Below are positions 24,201 to 32,700 of a DNA stretch of 36,182 bases, one piece after another (the stretch's first letter is position 1; each line of letters starts with the position of its first letter). The position numbers and the translations under genes were made by a program. The stretch is from a virus. The notes beneath the pieces are model-generated. The model was not told the origin of the DNA. It did no database searches and saw nothing but the letters and a program-made list of their open reading frames with translations. The DNA lies in the IMG/VR virus record IMGVR_UViG_3300012936_000063, positions 1-36,182 of that record; one strand, 5' to 3'.

Positions 24201-26126
24201 ATGAAAACTACTTTCAATCCATTTGAAAACTTACAGTCTCATACTAGCAGTTTTGCTAGTAATGAACCACAAGCATATGAAATCAGTGTAAACTCATCTG
24301 ATGACTGGCAATATGTCCATGACATCTTAATGCAAGATGGTACACTAGAGGATAACATTCCATCTAGATCTTGTGATTGTGTCTCCGATATGTGCTCCTC
24401 TCCTACAAGGAGTGTTTATCTTTTATCTGATGATGAAGTAGCACAACTTATCAATCACGAGAAAGTCAACTGGATTAGAAAGTCTCCTCTGTTTAATCAA
24501 GATGTAGTTGAGCAGAGAAAGTTAACTCAGGAGGCATTTCCAGATACTTTTACTAACAGATATAAGTTTAACATAGAATCTGTAAGAAACGATAGTGACA
24601 CTACATTATCATCAGATACTCTTGATTATACTCAATGGGGTTTATTGAGAGCACAGCAAGCATCAAATACATTTGTTGGTGTTGGAACTACTTCATTATC
24701 TTCTGACATTCAGTTTTCATTAACGGGAAAGCATGTTGATGTTGTTATCATGGACACTGGTATCCGTTGGGATCACCCAGAGTTCTTATCTACTGGATAT
24801 ACATCAGTTCCAGTTGGAGTTGCAACAACATCAGTAAGTAGAGTCAGAGATATTCTGATTCATGGAGCATTAGAGTATGGTATTGATTGGGCATCTGAAG
24901 GATTAGTTGCTCCTGGAACTGGAACTTTAGCAAATTATAACGAAGAGGGAGCACTCAACTCCACAACTTTTGGTGGTTCGTGGCACGGAAGTCATGTTGC
25001 TGGAACTGCTGCAGGAAATAATTTTGGTGCTGCATTTGAAGCAAACATCTGGAATATTGCATGTATTGATAGAGCAGACTTAGGGTTTGCAGATCCTGCA
25101 GATGGATTTGATTATATCAAGGTATGGCACAAGAACAAACCGATTAATCCAGAAACTGGTAGACGAAATCCAACTATTGTAAATGGCAGTTGGGGATTTA
25201 GAGAATTTGTTCAATGGAATGGTGCTACTTATAATGCATCCTTTAGAGGAAAAACATATAGTTCTACTGCCATAGAAGCAGACACGACTTTTTTACCAGC
25301 AGTTTACTGGATGGAGACTAACGGTAGTTTTTATGAGTTCACATCTGAGTTCTCTGGATCACAAACAACAACTAATGAAATATTTGATGATCCTGATTGT
25401 TCTGATATAGTTTTTGTCTTTGCTGCTGGAAACTCTGGTGATGGTAATGGCAAGCAAGACATTCCTGGAGGAATTGATTATGATAATACATTCTCTAATG
25501 CTACTTTTGCACTTGGAACTGGTGGCACACAAGACGCTGGAAGAGGAGTTAGCTCACTTAACTATTGTAGACCAGGAACTCCTGCTATAACTCACATAGG
25601 TCTCCCTGACGCTCCTATTGTAGTAGGAGCACTTGATGCTGATATTGATACTACTGCTGGATTCTCTTCAGAAAGAAAAGCATCATTTAGTAATAATGGA
25701 CCAAGAATAGATGCATGGTCAGCTGGACAAGCAATATTAAGTCCATGGTCTACTGGATTTGATGATCCAAGAAATACTGCTTTTCATAATCAGTATCTTC
25801 AAGGAACTAGTATGGCATCTCCAAATGTATGTGGAGTTCTTGCGCTTTATCTACAAGCAAACCCATCAGCAGACAGAACACAAGTTAGAAACTGGTTATT
25901 AACTAGAGGAACTATTGGAGTTGGAACTTATTTCAGGGACACTTATACTCATGAAGCAAATGGTCCTTCGGTAGGAGCAGGAACTTCAGTTGATTACTGG
26001 GCAAATGGATTTGAACCCAGAGATGCACCTCATAGAGTTCTCTATAATCCTTTTGCTAACAATCTCCAACCAAACATTTCAGGTGACATCAGCATTACTG
26101 GAGACATCTCCATCAAACAACTATAA
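24201..26126 (+). CDS. Subtilisin-like serine protease (S8 family) in fibre array
   Basis: The 641-residue protein has all subtilase signatures: DTGIRWDHPEF (Asp185), WHGSHVAGT (His262), FAAGNSGDG (oxyanion Asn411) and GTSMASPNVCG (Ser537), so it looks active. There is no signal peptide. Residues about 1-150 include a Cys-rich CDCVSDMC segment and a VYLLSDDEVAQLINHEKV part that could be an I9-like propeptide. A fibre-type VGVGTTSLS motif (about 154-162) precedes the catalytic domain, and the end has a short strand repeat (ISGDISITGDISI). Its ATG is one base from the stop of the 929-aa fibre, so the two are probably coupled. Likely roles are fibre maturation or digestion of host surface proteins by a virion-bound enzyme; both are inferred. 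Confidence 0.85.
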   Translation: MKTTFNPFENLQSHTSSFASNEPQAYEISVNSSDDWQYVHDILMQDGTLEDNIPSRSCDCVSDMCSSPTRSVYLLSDDEVAQLINHEKVNWIRKSPLFNQDVVEQRKLTQEAFPDTFTNRYKFNIESVRNDSDTTLSSDTLDYTQWGLLRAQQASNTFVGVGTTSLSSDIQFSLTGKHVDVVIMDTGIRWDHPEFLSTGYTSVPVGVATTSVSRVRDILIHGALEYGIDWASEGLVAPGTGTLANYNEEGALNSTTFGGSWHGSHVAGTAAGNNFGAAFEANIWNIACIDRADLGFADPADGFDYIKVWHKNKPINPETGRRNPTIVNGSWGFREFVQWNGATYNASFRGKTYSSTAIEADTTFLPAVYWMETNGSFYEFTSEFSGSQTTTNEIFDDPDCSDIVFVFAAGNSGDGNGKQDIPGGIDYDNTFSNATFALGTGGTQDAGRGVSSLNYCRPGTPAITHIGLPDAPIVVGALDADIDTTAGFSSERKASFSNNGPRIDAWSAGQAILSPWSTGFDDPRNTAFHNQYLQGTSMASPNVCGVLALYLQANPSADRTQVRNWLLTRGTIGVGTYFRDTYTHEANGPSVGAGTSVDYWANGFEPRDAPHRVLYNPFANNLQPNISGDISITGDISIKQL

Positions 26127-26129
26127 ATA
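26122..26129 (+). promoter_or_regulatory. Late promoter (TATAAATA)
   Basis: Matches the T4 late box TATAAATA exactly. The stop codon of the protease gene is inside it. The next ATG is at 26145. Confidence 0.78.
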
Positions 26130-26144
26130 CCTCTAAAAAGAAAG

Positions 26145-26960
26145 ATGGCAGACAAGAAATTTGGTGTAAGGCAGATAGATCTTATTGGTGCTTCTGGTTC
26201 CACCAATATTGAGACTCCCAATACACTTAACCTAAAATCAAACCAAGTTGCAATCAGCACTGATTTGAGTGTTGGTGGTAGTGTAGTTTCTCATGTCTTA
26301 GTTGGGTCAGGTTTTTCTGTTGGTATTGGCACATCTGTACCAAAAAGTGCTCTTGAGGTTGATGGAACTGCAAGAGCTACAAGTTTTATTGGTAATGGAT
26401 CTGGTTTAACAGGAGTTACTGGAACTGGATCTGGTATCGGTGTATCAGTTGCTGGAGTAACTGTAGGAACAGCACAGACAATCAACTTTATTGGTGCTGC
26501 AATAACAACTTCTGAAGCACAGTCTGGTATTGTTACCTGTACTATCACTTCAGGTGGAACTCTTGATAGAAATCTTACTGTCAGTTCATTCAGTGTAACT
26601 TCTGCTGGTGCTACGTTATCTCCTGGTGGTGTTGTTGCTGGTGTTGCAACAGTCAATAACTCAAATGCAACAAACTTAAATGTTACTGGTATTGTAACAG
26701 CAACTTCTACAGTTGTTGGATCTGCAGTAACTCTTAACTCTGGTGGTGTTGTAGCAGGTCTCGGAACGATCAACTACGTCGATGCAACTAATGTAAACGT
26801 CTCTGGTGTTTCTACATTTGTTGGAGTTACTACGTTTAACGCCAACGCTAATGTTGGTGTGGATACCAGTGTTGGTGTTATCATGACAGCAGCAAATGGA
26901 ACTCGTTACAGACTTTTCGTTGAGAATGATGGGTCTCTATCAACCATCGCACTCTCATAA
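26145..26960 (+). CDS. Tail-fibre protein (271 aa)
   Basis: The N-terminus is MADKKFGVRQIDLIGASGST. The middle contains FSVGIGTSVPKSALEVDG-type and GSGLTGVTGTGSGI repeats and a VVGSAVTLNSGGVVAGLG module that also occur in the 929-, 467- and 1584-aa fibres. The C-terminal 40 residues (VGVDTSVGVIMTAANGTRY and after) are nearly identical to those of the 28861-ending fibre, including a 56-base identical stretch. The protein is probably a short fibre or fibre segment. The tip is the shared C-terminus, whose fold I do not recognise. Confidence 0.65.
   Translation: MADKKFGVRQIDLIGASGSTNIETPNTLNLKSNQVAISTDLSVGGSVVSHVLVGSGFSVGIGTSVPKSALEVDGTARATSFIGNGSGLTGVTGTGSGIGVSVAGVTVGTAQTINFIGAAITTSEAQSGIVTCTITSGGTLDRNLTVSSFSVTSAGATLSPGGVVAGVATVNNSNATNLNVTGIVTATSTVVGSAVTLNSGGVVAGLGTINYVDATNVNVSGVSTFVGVTTFNANANVGVDTSVGVIMTAANGTRYRLFVENDGSLSTIALS
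26400..26439 (+). repeat. 40-base exact repeat, copy 1
   Basis: This 40-base stretch, encoding part of GSGLTGVTGTGSGI, is identical to 30990-31029 in the 1584-aa fibre gene. It is a link between two fibre genes 4.5 kb apart. Confidence 0.85.
26883..26938 (+). repeat. 56-base exact repeat, copy 1
   Basis: These 56 bases are identical to 28784-28839. They encode MTAANGTRYRLFVENDGS at the 3' end of the 271-aa fibre. Silent positions are also unchanged, so the exchange is probably recent. Confidence 0.9.
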
Positions 26961-26963
26961 ATA
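26956..26963 (+). promoter_or_regulatory. Late promoter (CATAAATA)
   Basis: The octamer contains the TAA stop of the 271-aa gene and serves the GTG-start gene at 26989. Confidence 0.7.
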
Positions 26964-26988
26964 CTAGAAGGTTTTATAGTAAAACAAA

Positions 26989-27420
26989 GTGGCAATATCC
27001 TTTCCCGCCAGTCCATCTACAGGTCAGGTTTTTACTGACTCAACCTCTGGAAATCAATACCAGTGGAATGGATCTGTATGGATTGGTAAAACTCCGATAA
27101 CTATTAGTGGAGACTTTGTAGGAATAGGGAGCACGGCACCACTATTCCCATTAACAGTTGGATTTAGTACTTTAGGTATTGATCCGATTGCTGGTGCTGC
27201 TGCAACATCTCTTTATGTTCAAGGAAGTGTTACAGTAACTGATAGATTGGCAGCAGCAAAAGTTGTTGGCGCTACTACATTTACAGGAATGCCTGCAGGA
27301 GATCTGGGCAACTTCAGTGTTGCAAGTGCAGATGCTTTTGGCATTACTCTTGCCGCAAACTATGATTTAAAAGTTGATCCTCCTGGATCTGTGCGTAATG
27401 ATGATCTCGGTGCCCTCTGA
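26989..27420 (+). CDS. Small tail-fibre-like protein (143 aa), GTG start
   Basis: The start is GTG at 26989. Its leader shares a 14-base segment (26969-26982) with the leader of the 29790 gene, which also begins with GTG GCA. The N-terminus ISFPASPSTGQVFTD / NQYQWNGSVWIG is a small beta domain common on phage fibres. A VGIGSTAPLFPLTVG shaft repeat follows. The C-terminal part (VSVASADAFGITLAANYDLK-like) has no match inside the window. The ORF is short, so it is either a small fibre or a subunit that joins a larger one. Confidence 0.6.
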   Translation: MAISFPASPSTGQVFTDSTSGNQYQWNGSVWIGKTPITISGDFVGIGSTAPLFPLTVGFSTLGIDPIAGAAATSLYVQGSVTVTDRLAAAKVVGATTFTGMPAGDLGNFSVASADAFGITLAANYDLKVDPPGSVRNDDLGAL

Positions 27421-27431
27421 TTTTGTCCACC

Positions 27432-27438
27432 CTAAATA
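27432..27438 (+). promoter_or_regulatory. Late promoter variant (CTAAATA)
   Basis: The variant heptamer lies 20 bases before the ATG at 27458, after the TGA of the 143-aa gene. Confidence 0.45.
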
Positions 27439-27457
27439 ACTAGAAAGATAAAGAAAG

Positions 27458-28861
27458 ATGCCTACCGAAGTACAGTTTAGAAGAGGCACTACAGCGCAAA
27501 ACAACAGCTTTACTGGTGCTGCTGGTGAACTCTCAGTAAATACAACAAATAACTCGCTGAGAATTCACGACGGTTCTACCGCTGGTGGTTTTGAAGTAGC
27601 GAAAGCGGACCTCTCTAACACAGTTGGAACGGGAGGCACTGTATTTGCCGAAAATATTGGTATTGGAACCACGATCGTAATCACCAGTGCGTTCCAACTA
27701 CAAAACATCGCGTCGATTGATGCCACGACCACTGCAACTATTGAAGCAGCGATTACAACTGGAAGTAACGATTTCTCAAGTCTGAACGTTAGCGGAATCG
27801 GTACAGTTGTTGGGGAGTTTAATGTAGGAACTGGAGGAACTGTTCTTACTGCACTTTCTCAGGTTGGTATTTCTTCTGTTGGTATTGCAAGTGCGATTCC
27901 AACTGCAACTCTTGATGTTCTTGGAAATGTAAAGGTTTCATCAACCCTTCTGGCAGCAAACTCTGCAGTTGAGTTGAATCCTTCTGGTATTAAGATAACA
28001 GGTATTGCAACTGCAACCAGAGCAAGAATCGGTGTTGTTACCTTTATTGATAGTGGAATCTTCACACCTAATGGCATTGTAACTGCTACATCTTTTAGCG
28101 GAGAGATTGTTGGTGCGGCAGTCACGTCAACTTCTTCTGGTCTCTTCGTAAATACTGGAATCTCTTCCATCACAAAGATCAAGGGTGATCTCGATGGTCA
28201 AGTTCTTGCTGGTATTGCTACTGTTAATGCAAAACTTGCAGTAACAGGTATTGCAACTTTCAACTCAAGTGCTGAGTTCTCTGGATTCACTACTTTCCAT
28301 GCAAACTCCAGATATCTTGATAACATCAAGTTGACTTTGGGAACTGGTAGTGACCTTGAAGTCTATCATGATGGAACTAACTCATACGTTAGAGAAAATG
28401 GTGGCGGTAATCTTAGAATCGAAGCAGATCCTCAAATCGAACTCAGACAGGGAACTGCAGGAATCGCTACAGTTGGTGCTAATGGATTAGATGTAGTTGG
28501 TGGAACAAACATCGGTCACACAGGCATTGTTACTTTCACAGAAGGTAAAGTTGGATCTGCTGTAACATTCGGCGCTTATGGTCTCAACATTTCTGGTGGA
28601 ACTCACGTCAGCACTGCTGGCATTGCAACGGTTCAACGCATTCTAGTTGGTGCAGCAGTGACTGCTGCTGATAGCGGTCTCGATACCATGAACGTCAAAG
28701 TTGGAACAGCACTTACGGTTGTTGGTGTCAGCACAATGAGCGGTCTTGTAAATGTTGGTGTTGATACTAGCGTCGGTGTTGTTATGACAGCAGCAAATGG
28801 AACTCGTTACAGACTTTTCGTTGAGAATGATGGGTCTCTGTCAACCATTGCTCTTTCCTGA
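27458..28861 (+). CDS. Tail fibre (467 aa) with Mtd-like N-terminal domain
   Basis: The N-terminus (VQFRRGTTAQNNSFTGAAGE, then LSVNTTNNSLRIHDGSTAGG) is the domain known from the major tropism determinant N-terminus and many phage fibres, which usually forms a trimeric base or collar. The centre has GIATVNAKLAVTGIATF-type shaft repeats and a LEVYHDGTNSYVRENGGGNL segment common in tail fibres. The C-terminus is almost identical to that of the 271-aa fibre (MTAANGTRYRLFVENDGS). No C-type-lectin variable domain or reverse transcriptase is visible, so I do not call a diversity-generating system. The fibre assignment is good; the receptor is unknown. Confidence 0.72.
   Translation: MPTEVQFRRGTTAQNNSFTGAAGELSVNTTNNSLRIHDGSTAGGFEVAKADLSNTVGTGGTVFAENIGIGTTIVITSAFQLQNIASIDATTTATIEAAITTGSNDFSSLNVSGIGTVVGEFNVGTGGTVLTALSQVGISSVGIASAIPTATLDVLGNVKVSSTLLAANSAVELNPSGIKITGIATATRARIGVVTFIDSGIFTPNGIVTATSFSGEIVGAAVTSTSSGLFVNTGISSITKIKGDLDGQVLAGIATVNAKLAVTGIATFNSSAEFSGFTTFHANSRYLDNIKLTLGTGSDLEVYHDGTNSYVRENGGGNLRIEADPQIELRQGTAGIATVGANGLDVVGGTNIGHTGIVTFTEGKVGSAVTFGAYGLNISGGTHVSTAGIATVQRILVGAAVTAADSGLDTMNVKVGTALTVVGVSTMSGLVNVGVDTSVGVVMTAANGTRYRLFVENDGSLSTIALS
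28784..28839 (+). repeat. 56-base exact repeat, copy 2
   Basis: Identical to 26883-26938. The bases after it differ at only a few synonymous sites before the stop codon. Confidence 0.9.
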
Positions 28862-28867
28862 TAACTA

Positions 28868-28875
28868 GTATAAAC
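28868..28875 (+). promoter_or_regulatory. Degenerate late promoter candidate (GTATAAAC)
   Basis: This is the only TATAAA-like box in the short gap before the ATG at 28889. It differs from the consensus at its last two positions, so it may be weak or the gene may rely on read-through from upstream. Confidence 0.3.
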
Positions 28876-28888
28876 GCCTCTACAGAAA

Positions 28889-29719
28889 ATGCCAAATCCT
28901 AGAGAACTATCACAATTCGGATCTTTCGTAGAGGTTGACGATTCTACAAAAAACCTTGGAATCGCAACTGACACTACTCCGTTTATTGGTATTGGAACTT
29001 TATCACCAGCAGCAAAAGTTCATGTTGTTGGTGATGTAAGGGTTGATGGATCGATTGTTGCAGCATCTGCAGACTTCAACATTAATGTTGATAATGCTGT
29101 TATTGGTGTCGCAACAATCACGACAATCCACATTGCAGGTGGAGAAGTAGATGTTACAAATCTAAGTGCTGATCACGCAGTTATTAGTACTGGGGCAACT
29201 GTTGGAACAGTACAAATCAACTCTGGTATTATCACATCAACACCTGGAGATACTGTTACCTATTATGGAGATGCACAATATCTTAATAATGTTGGTCTTG
29301 CGGTAACTTTTATTGATAATGATGTTTCTGTTGCAGGAACAATCACAGCAAATAATATTATCCTTTCTGGTGGTGGAAGTTTAGGTGCTGGACTTACCAC
29401 TAACAGTTTGGTTGTATCTGGAGTCGGAACAATTGGTGGCGTTCAACTTGGCGCTGCTGGCATTGTTACTGCAGGGACAGGAACAACTACTGTTGTTTAT
29501 TATGGAGATGGATATAATCTTCAGAATATTCAAGCCTCTGCTATCACGGGATTTCAAGTTGCTATCCATAGAAGACCTTCAAATGGTCGTTGGACATTTG
29601 GACAAAATATAACAAAAATAACTGTCGCTCATGATGATACCATCCAAGTAACGGCACGTTCTGGAATAGTAACAATATCAATCGGAGATGCTGCCACGCC
29701 ACCTCTGACAGTAAAGTAG
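28889..29719 (+). CDS. Tail-fibre protein (276 aa), paralogue of 20718
   Basis: The N-terminus (MPNPRELSQFGSFVEVDDST) differs from that of the 20718 gene. From YYGDAQYLNNVGLAVTFIDN onward the two align: GTITANNIILSGGG, IGGVQL, YYGDGYNLQ, HRRPSNGRWTFGQNIT and a closing SGIVTISIG. The pattern is consistent with a swapped N-terminal attachment segment on a shared tip. The first part has a PAAKVHVVGDVRVDGS shaft repeat. Its TAG stop is followed directly by a late octamer. Confidence 0.65.
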   Translation: MPNPRELSQFGSFVEVDDSTKNLGIATDTTPFIGIGTLSPAAKVHVVGDVRVDGSIVAASADFNINVDNAVIGVATITTIHIAGGEVDVTNLSADHAVISTGATVGTVQINSGIITSTPGDTVTYYGDAQYLNNVGLAVTFIDNDVSVAGTITANNIILSGGGSLGAGLTTNSLVVSGVGTIGGVQLGAAGIVTAGTGTTTVVYYGDGYNLQNIQASAITGFQVAIHRRPSNGRWTFGQNITKITVAHDDTIQVTARSGIVTISIGDAATPPLTVK

Positions 29720-29727
29720 GATAAATA
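29720..29727 (+). promoter_or_regulatory. Late promoter (GATAAATA)
   Basis: The octamer begins one base after the stop of the 276-aa gene. A terminator-like hairpin lies between it and the GTG start at 29790. Confidence 0.65.
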
Positions 29728-29736
29728 TCTCATAAT

Positions 29737-29760
29737 AGAGGGATATATATTCCTCTTTTT
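29737..29760 (+). terminator. Rho-independent terminator-like hairpin
   Basis: AGAGGGAT (29737-29744) pairs with ATTCCTCT (29749-29756) around a four-base loop, with one G-T pair, followed by a T run to 29760. It sits after the late octamer and before the next gene, so it could end upstream transcripts or attenuate the promoter at 29720. Confidence 0.6.
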
Positions 29761-29789
29761 GACGGTATATACCAGAGGTTTTATAGTAA

Positions 29790-32700
29790 GTGGCAGATCC
29801 TAAAGTTAAACTAAAACGGTCAGCTGTAGCTGGTCGAGTTCCTAGTCCTGAACAGGTTCCTCTAGGCGAACTTGCTCTTAACACATGGGACGGACAACTA
29901 TATGCGTCTAGAAATGTAGGCGTTGGAACATCTGTCGTTGCTATCAACCCCTGGATAGTAGGCACAGGAACAGATTCATATAACATTTATTACACTGCTG
30001 GGAATGCAGGAATCGGAACTACAATTCCCCGCAACGAACTTCATGTCAATGGTGACATTAAGATTGATAGACATCTTAATGTCACAGGTATTGTCACAGC
30101 ATCTAGTTTTGTAGGAACTTTAACAGGAACTGCCACAGGATTAAGTGGCACTCCAGGGATTGCTGTAACTAATGTAACTGGGTTTGGATTTCTACGAGCA
30201 CCTCATAGTGCAACAACCACAGTTCTTACGGTTACAGTTGATTCAAAAGATGCAACGCATAGATATAACGGAACAGGATCTGGCAATGGTTATGTGATTG
30301 ATGGAGTACAATCTCCATTCTTGACTTTAACTCCAGGAAGAACTTATAGATTCGATCAGTCAGATTCTAGTAACAGTGGTCACCCATTTAGATTTTATCT
30401 TGAAGCAGGAAAAACAACACAATATAGCACTAATGTAACTACTAATGGATCTGCTGGTAGTGCAGGTGCATATACGGAGATCACGGTAACTGATACTACC
30501 CCAACAGTATTACATTATCAGTGTTCTGCTCATGGTTTCATGGGCAACTCAATTTTTGTAAGTTCAAATACACTTATAAGTCCTCACGCATCAACAATCA
30601 AGAACTACTTGACTGTTGATTCTGGTGCAAATATTTCAGGTGTAACAACTTTAGCAACAGCAAGTGCGACTTCTTTTACTGCAACTTCTACAGTTGTTGG
30701 ATCTGCAGTCACTCTTAACTCTGGTGGCGTTGTAGCGGGTCTTGGAACCATTAACTATATTAATGCCACACATCTGAATGCTACTGGTATTGTAACGGCA
30801 AACTCTTTCGTTGGTGACGGTTCTAATCTAACTGGTATTACTGGTGGAGTTTTTGCTACAAACCAAACAGGAATCAATACATCAACTAACATTGGTATTG
30901 GCACAACTTCGGCATTTAATGCACTTCAGGTTATTGGTGATGCAAATATTTCTGGTGTTGTTACTGCAAACTCCTTTGTTGGCGATGGTTCTGGTTTAAC
31001 AGGAGTTACTGGAACTGGATCTGGTATCGCTGTAAAAGATGGTGCCTCAACTGTAGGGACTGCTGGCACTGTTGATTTTGGTACAGCTCTATCAGTAACA
31101 CCACTCTCTGTAGGTATTGTAACAGTCAACCTTGCGAATACTGCAGTCACTGCAGGTGACTATACCAATGCAGATATCACCGTTGATGCTCAAGGTCGTA
31201 TTACTGCAGCATCTAATGGAAGTGGCGGCGGAGGAGGAAGTGGTGGAGGATTGTTTGCATCAAACCAAACAGGAATCCATACATTAACCAATGTCGGTGT
31301 CGGCACAACTTCAGCATTCAATGCTCTTCAAGTTGTTGGTAATGCAAATATTTCTGGTGTTGTTACTGCAAACTCTTTTGTCGGTGATGGTTCTGGTTTA
31401 ACAGGTGTCACTGCAGAATCTTCTGGAATCGTTATCAGAGATTCTAACAGTCTAATAGGAGTTGCTGCAACAGTTAACTTCGGAACTGGGTTGAGTGTAA
31501 CCCCACTTTCTGTGGGTATTGTAACTGTAAGTAATCTTGCCAAAACTTCTGGTGTTGACAGAACTGAAACGTCATTTACTGCAACTGATGGTCAGACATC
31601 ATTTACAGTTTCTTATGATATTTTAAATCCAATTGATGTCTTCTTGAATGGTATTAGACTCAAAGATAGCACAGATTATACAGCAACTAATGGAACTTCT
31701 ATTGTATTAACGACTAGTGCAGCTGCTGGCGATAGTCTAGTAGTCATGGAGTATTTTGCTACTACTGGCACATCAAATGAGAAACATGCAGTTGATAGAA
31801 AGATTACAGAGTTCACTGCAACTGCTGGACAAACAACTTTCTCTTTGGCATATACAGCAGGTAATATTGATGTATTCTTCAATGGTGTAAGATTATTAGA
31901 TTCTGATATTACAGCATCTAATGGAACCTCTGTTGTATTAGGATCAGCGGCAGCTGCTAGTGATCAGGTAGTTGTTGTTGAATATCTTGTCAGCACTACT
32001 GGTAACGGCATTACTGGTCAGACTGTGACCACATTTAATGCAACCGATGGACAAACTTCATTTAATGTCTCATATATTATCGGCGCGATTCAAGTATACA
32101 GAAATGGTATTCGCCTTGTAGAAGATAGTGACTACACTGCAAATACTGGAACTTCAGTTGTCTTGGCAAGTGGAGCAAACATTGATGATAAGATTGTAGT
32201 TGTAGAATCTCAAGGACTATTTGGTAGTAACCAAACTGGTATTAATACAACATCAAATCTTGGTATTGGAACTACATCTGCATATAATGCTCTCACAGTT
32301 GTCGGAGATGCAAATGTTTCAGGTGTTGTTACAGCAACTGGTGGTTTCAATATCGGCATTCAATCTGGTGGTATCAATGTTGTATCAGGAGTTGTAACTG
32401 CACTTAACTTTATTGGCGTTGGTAATACATTTTTATACAATGCAGGATCAAAAACTGTCGATATTAGCATTCAAGGTGGTGGTGGAATATCTGGTATTGG
32501 TATTGCACTCTCGACATATAACGTTGGTTATGGTCAAACTACCATTGAGTTTATCGGTTCTGGAGTCACTGCTGTCTCGATTGGTAATACTACGCAAGTT
32601 ACCATTGAACCTGGTCTTGTAGGTGCTGCCAAGTCTGTTACATCATTCATTGCAACTGCTGGTCAAACTGCATTTAATGTTGATCATAGTACTGGTCAAG

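Noticed and set aside
27458-28861. Possible diversity-generating retroelement because of the Mtd-like N-terminus
   Set aside because: No reverse transcriptase, template/variable repeat pair or lectin-type variable domain is visible in the window. The C-terminus is nearly constant with another fibre rather than variable.
29759-29787. TTGACG-17-TATAGT sigma70-like promoter before the 1584-aa fibre
   Set aside because: Transcription would start inside the coding region, downstream of the GTG, so it cannot serve this start. It overlaps the terminator T run and is probably chance.
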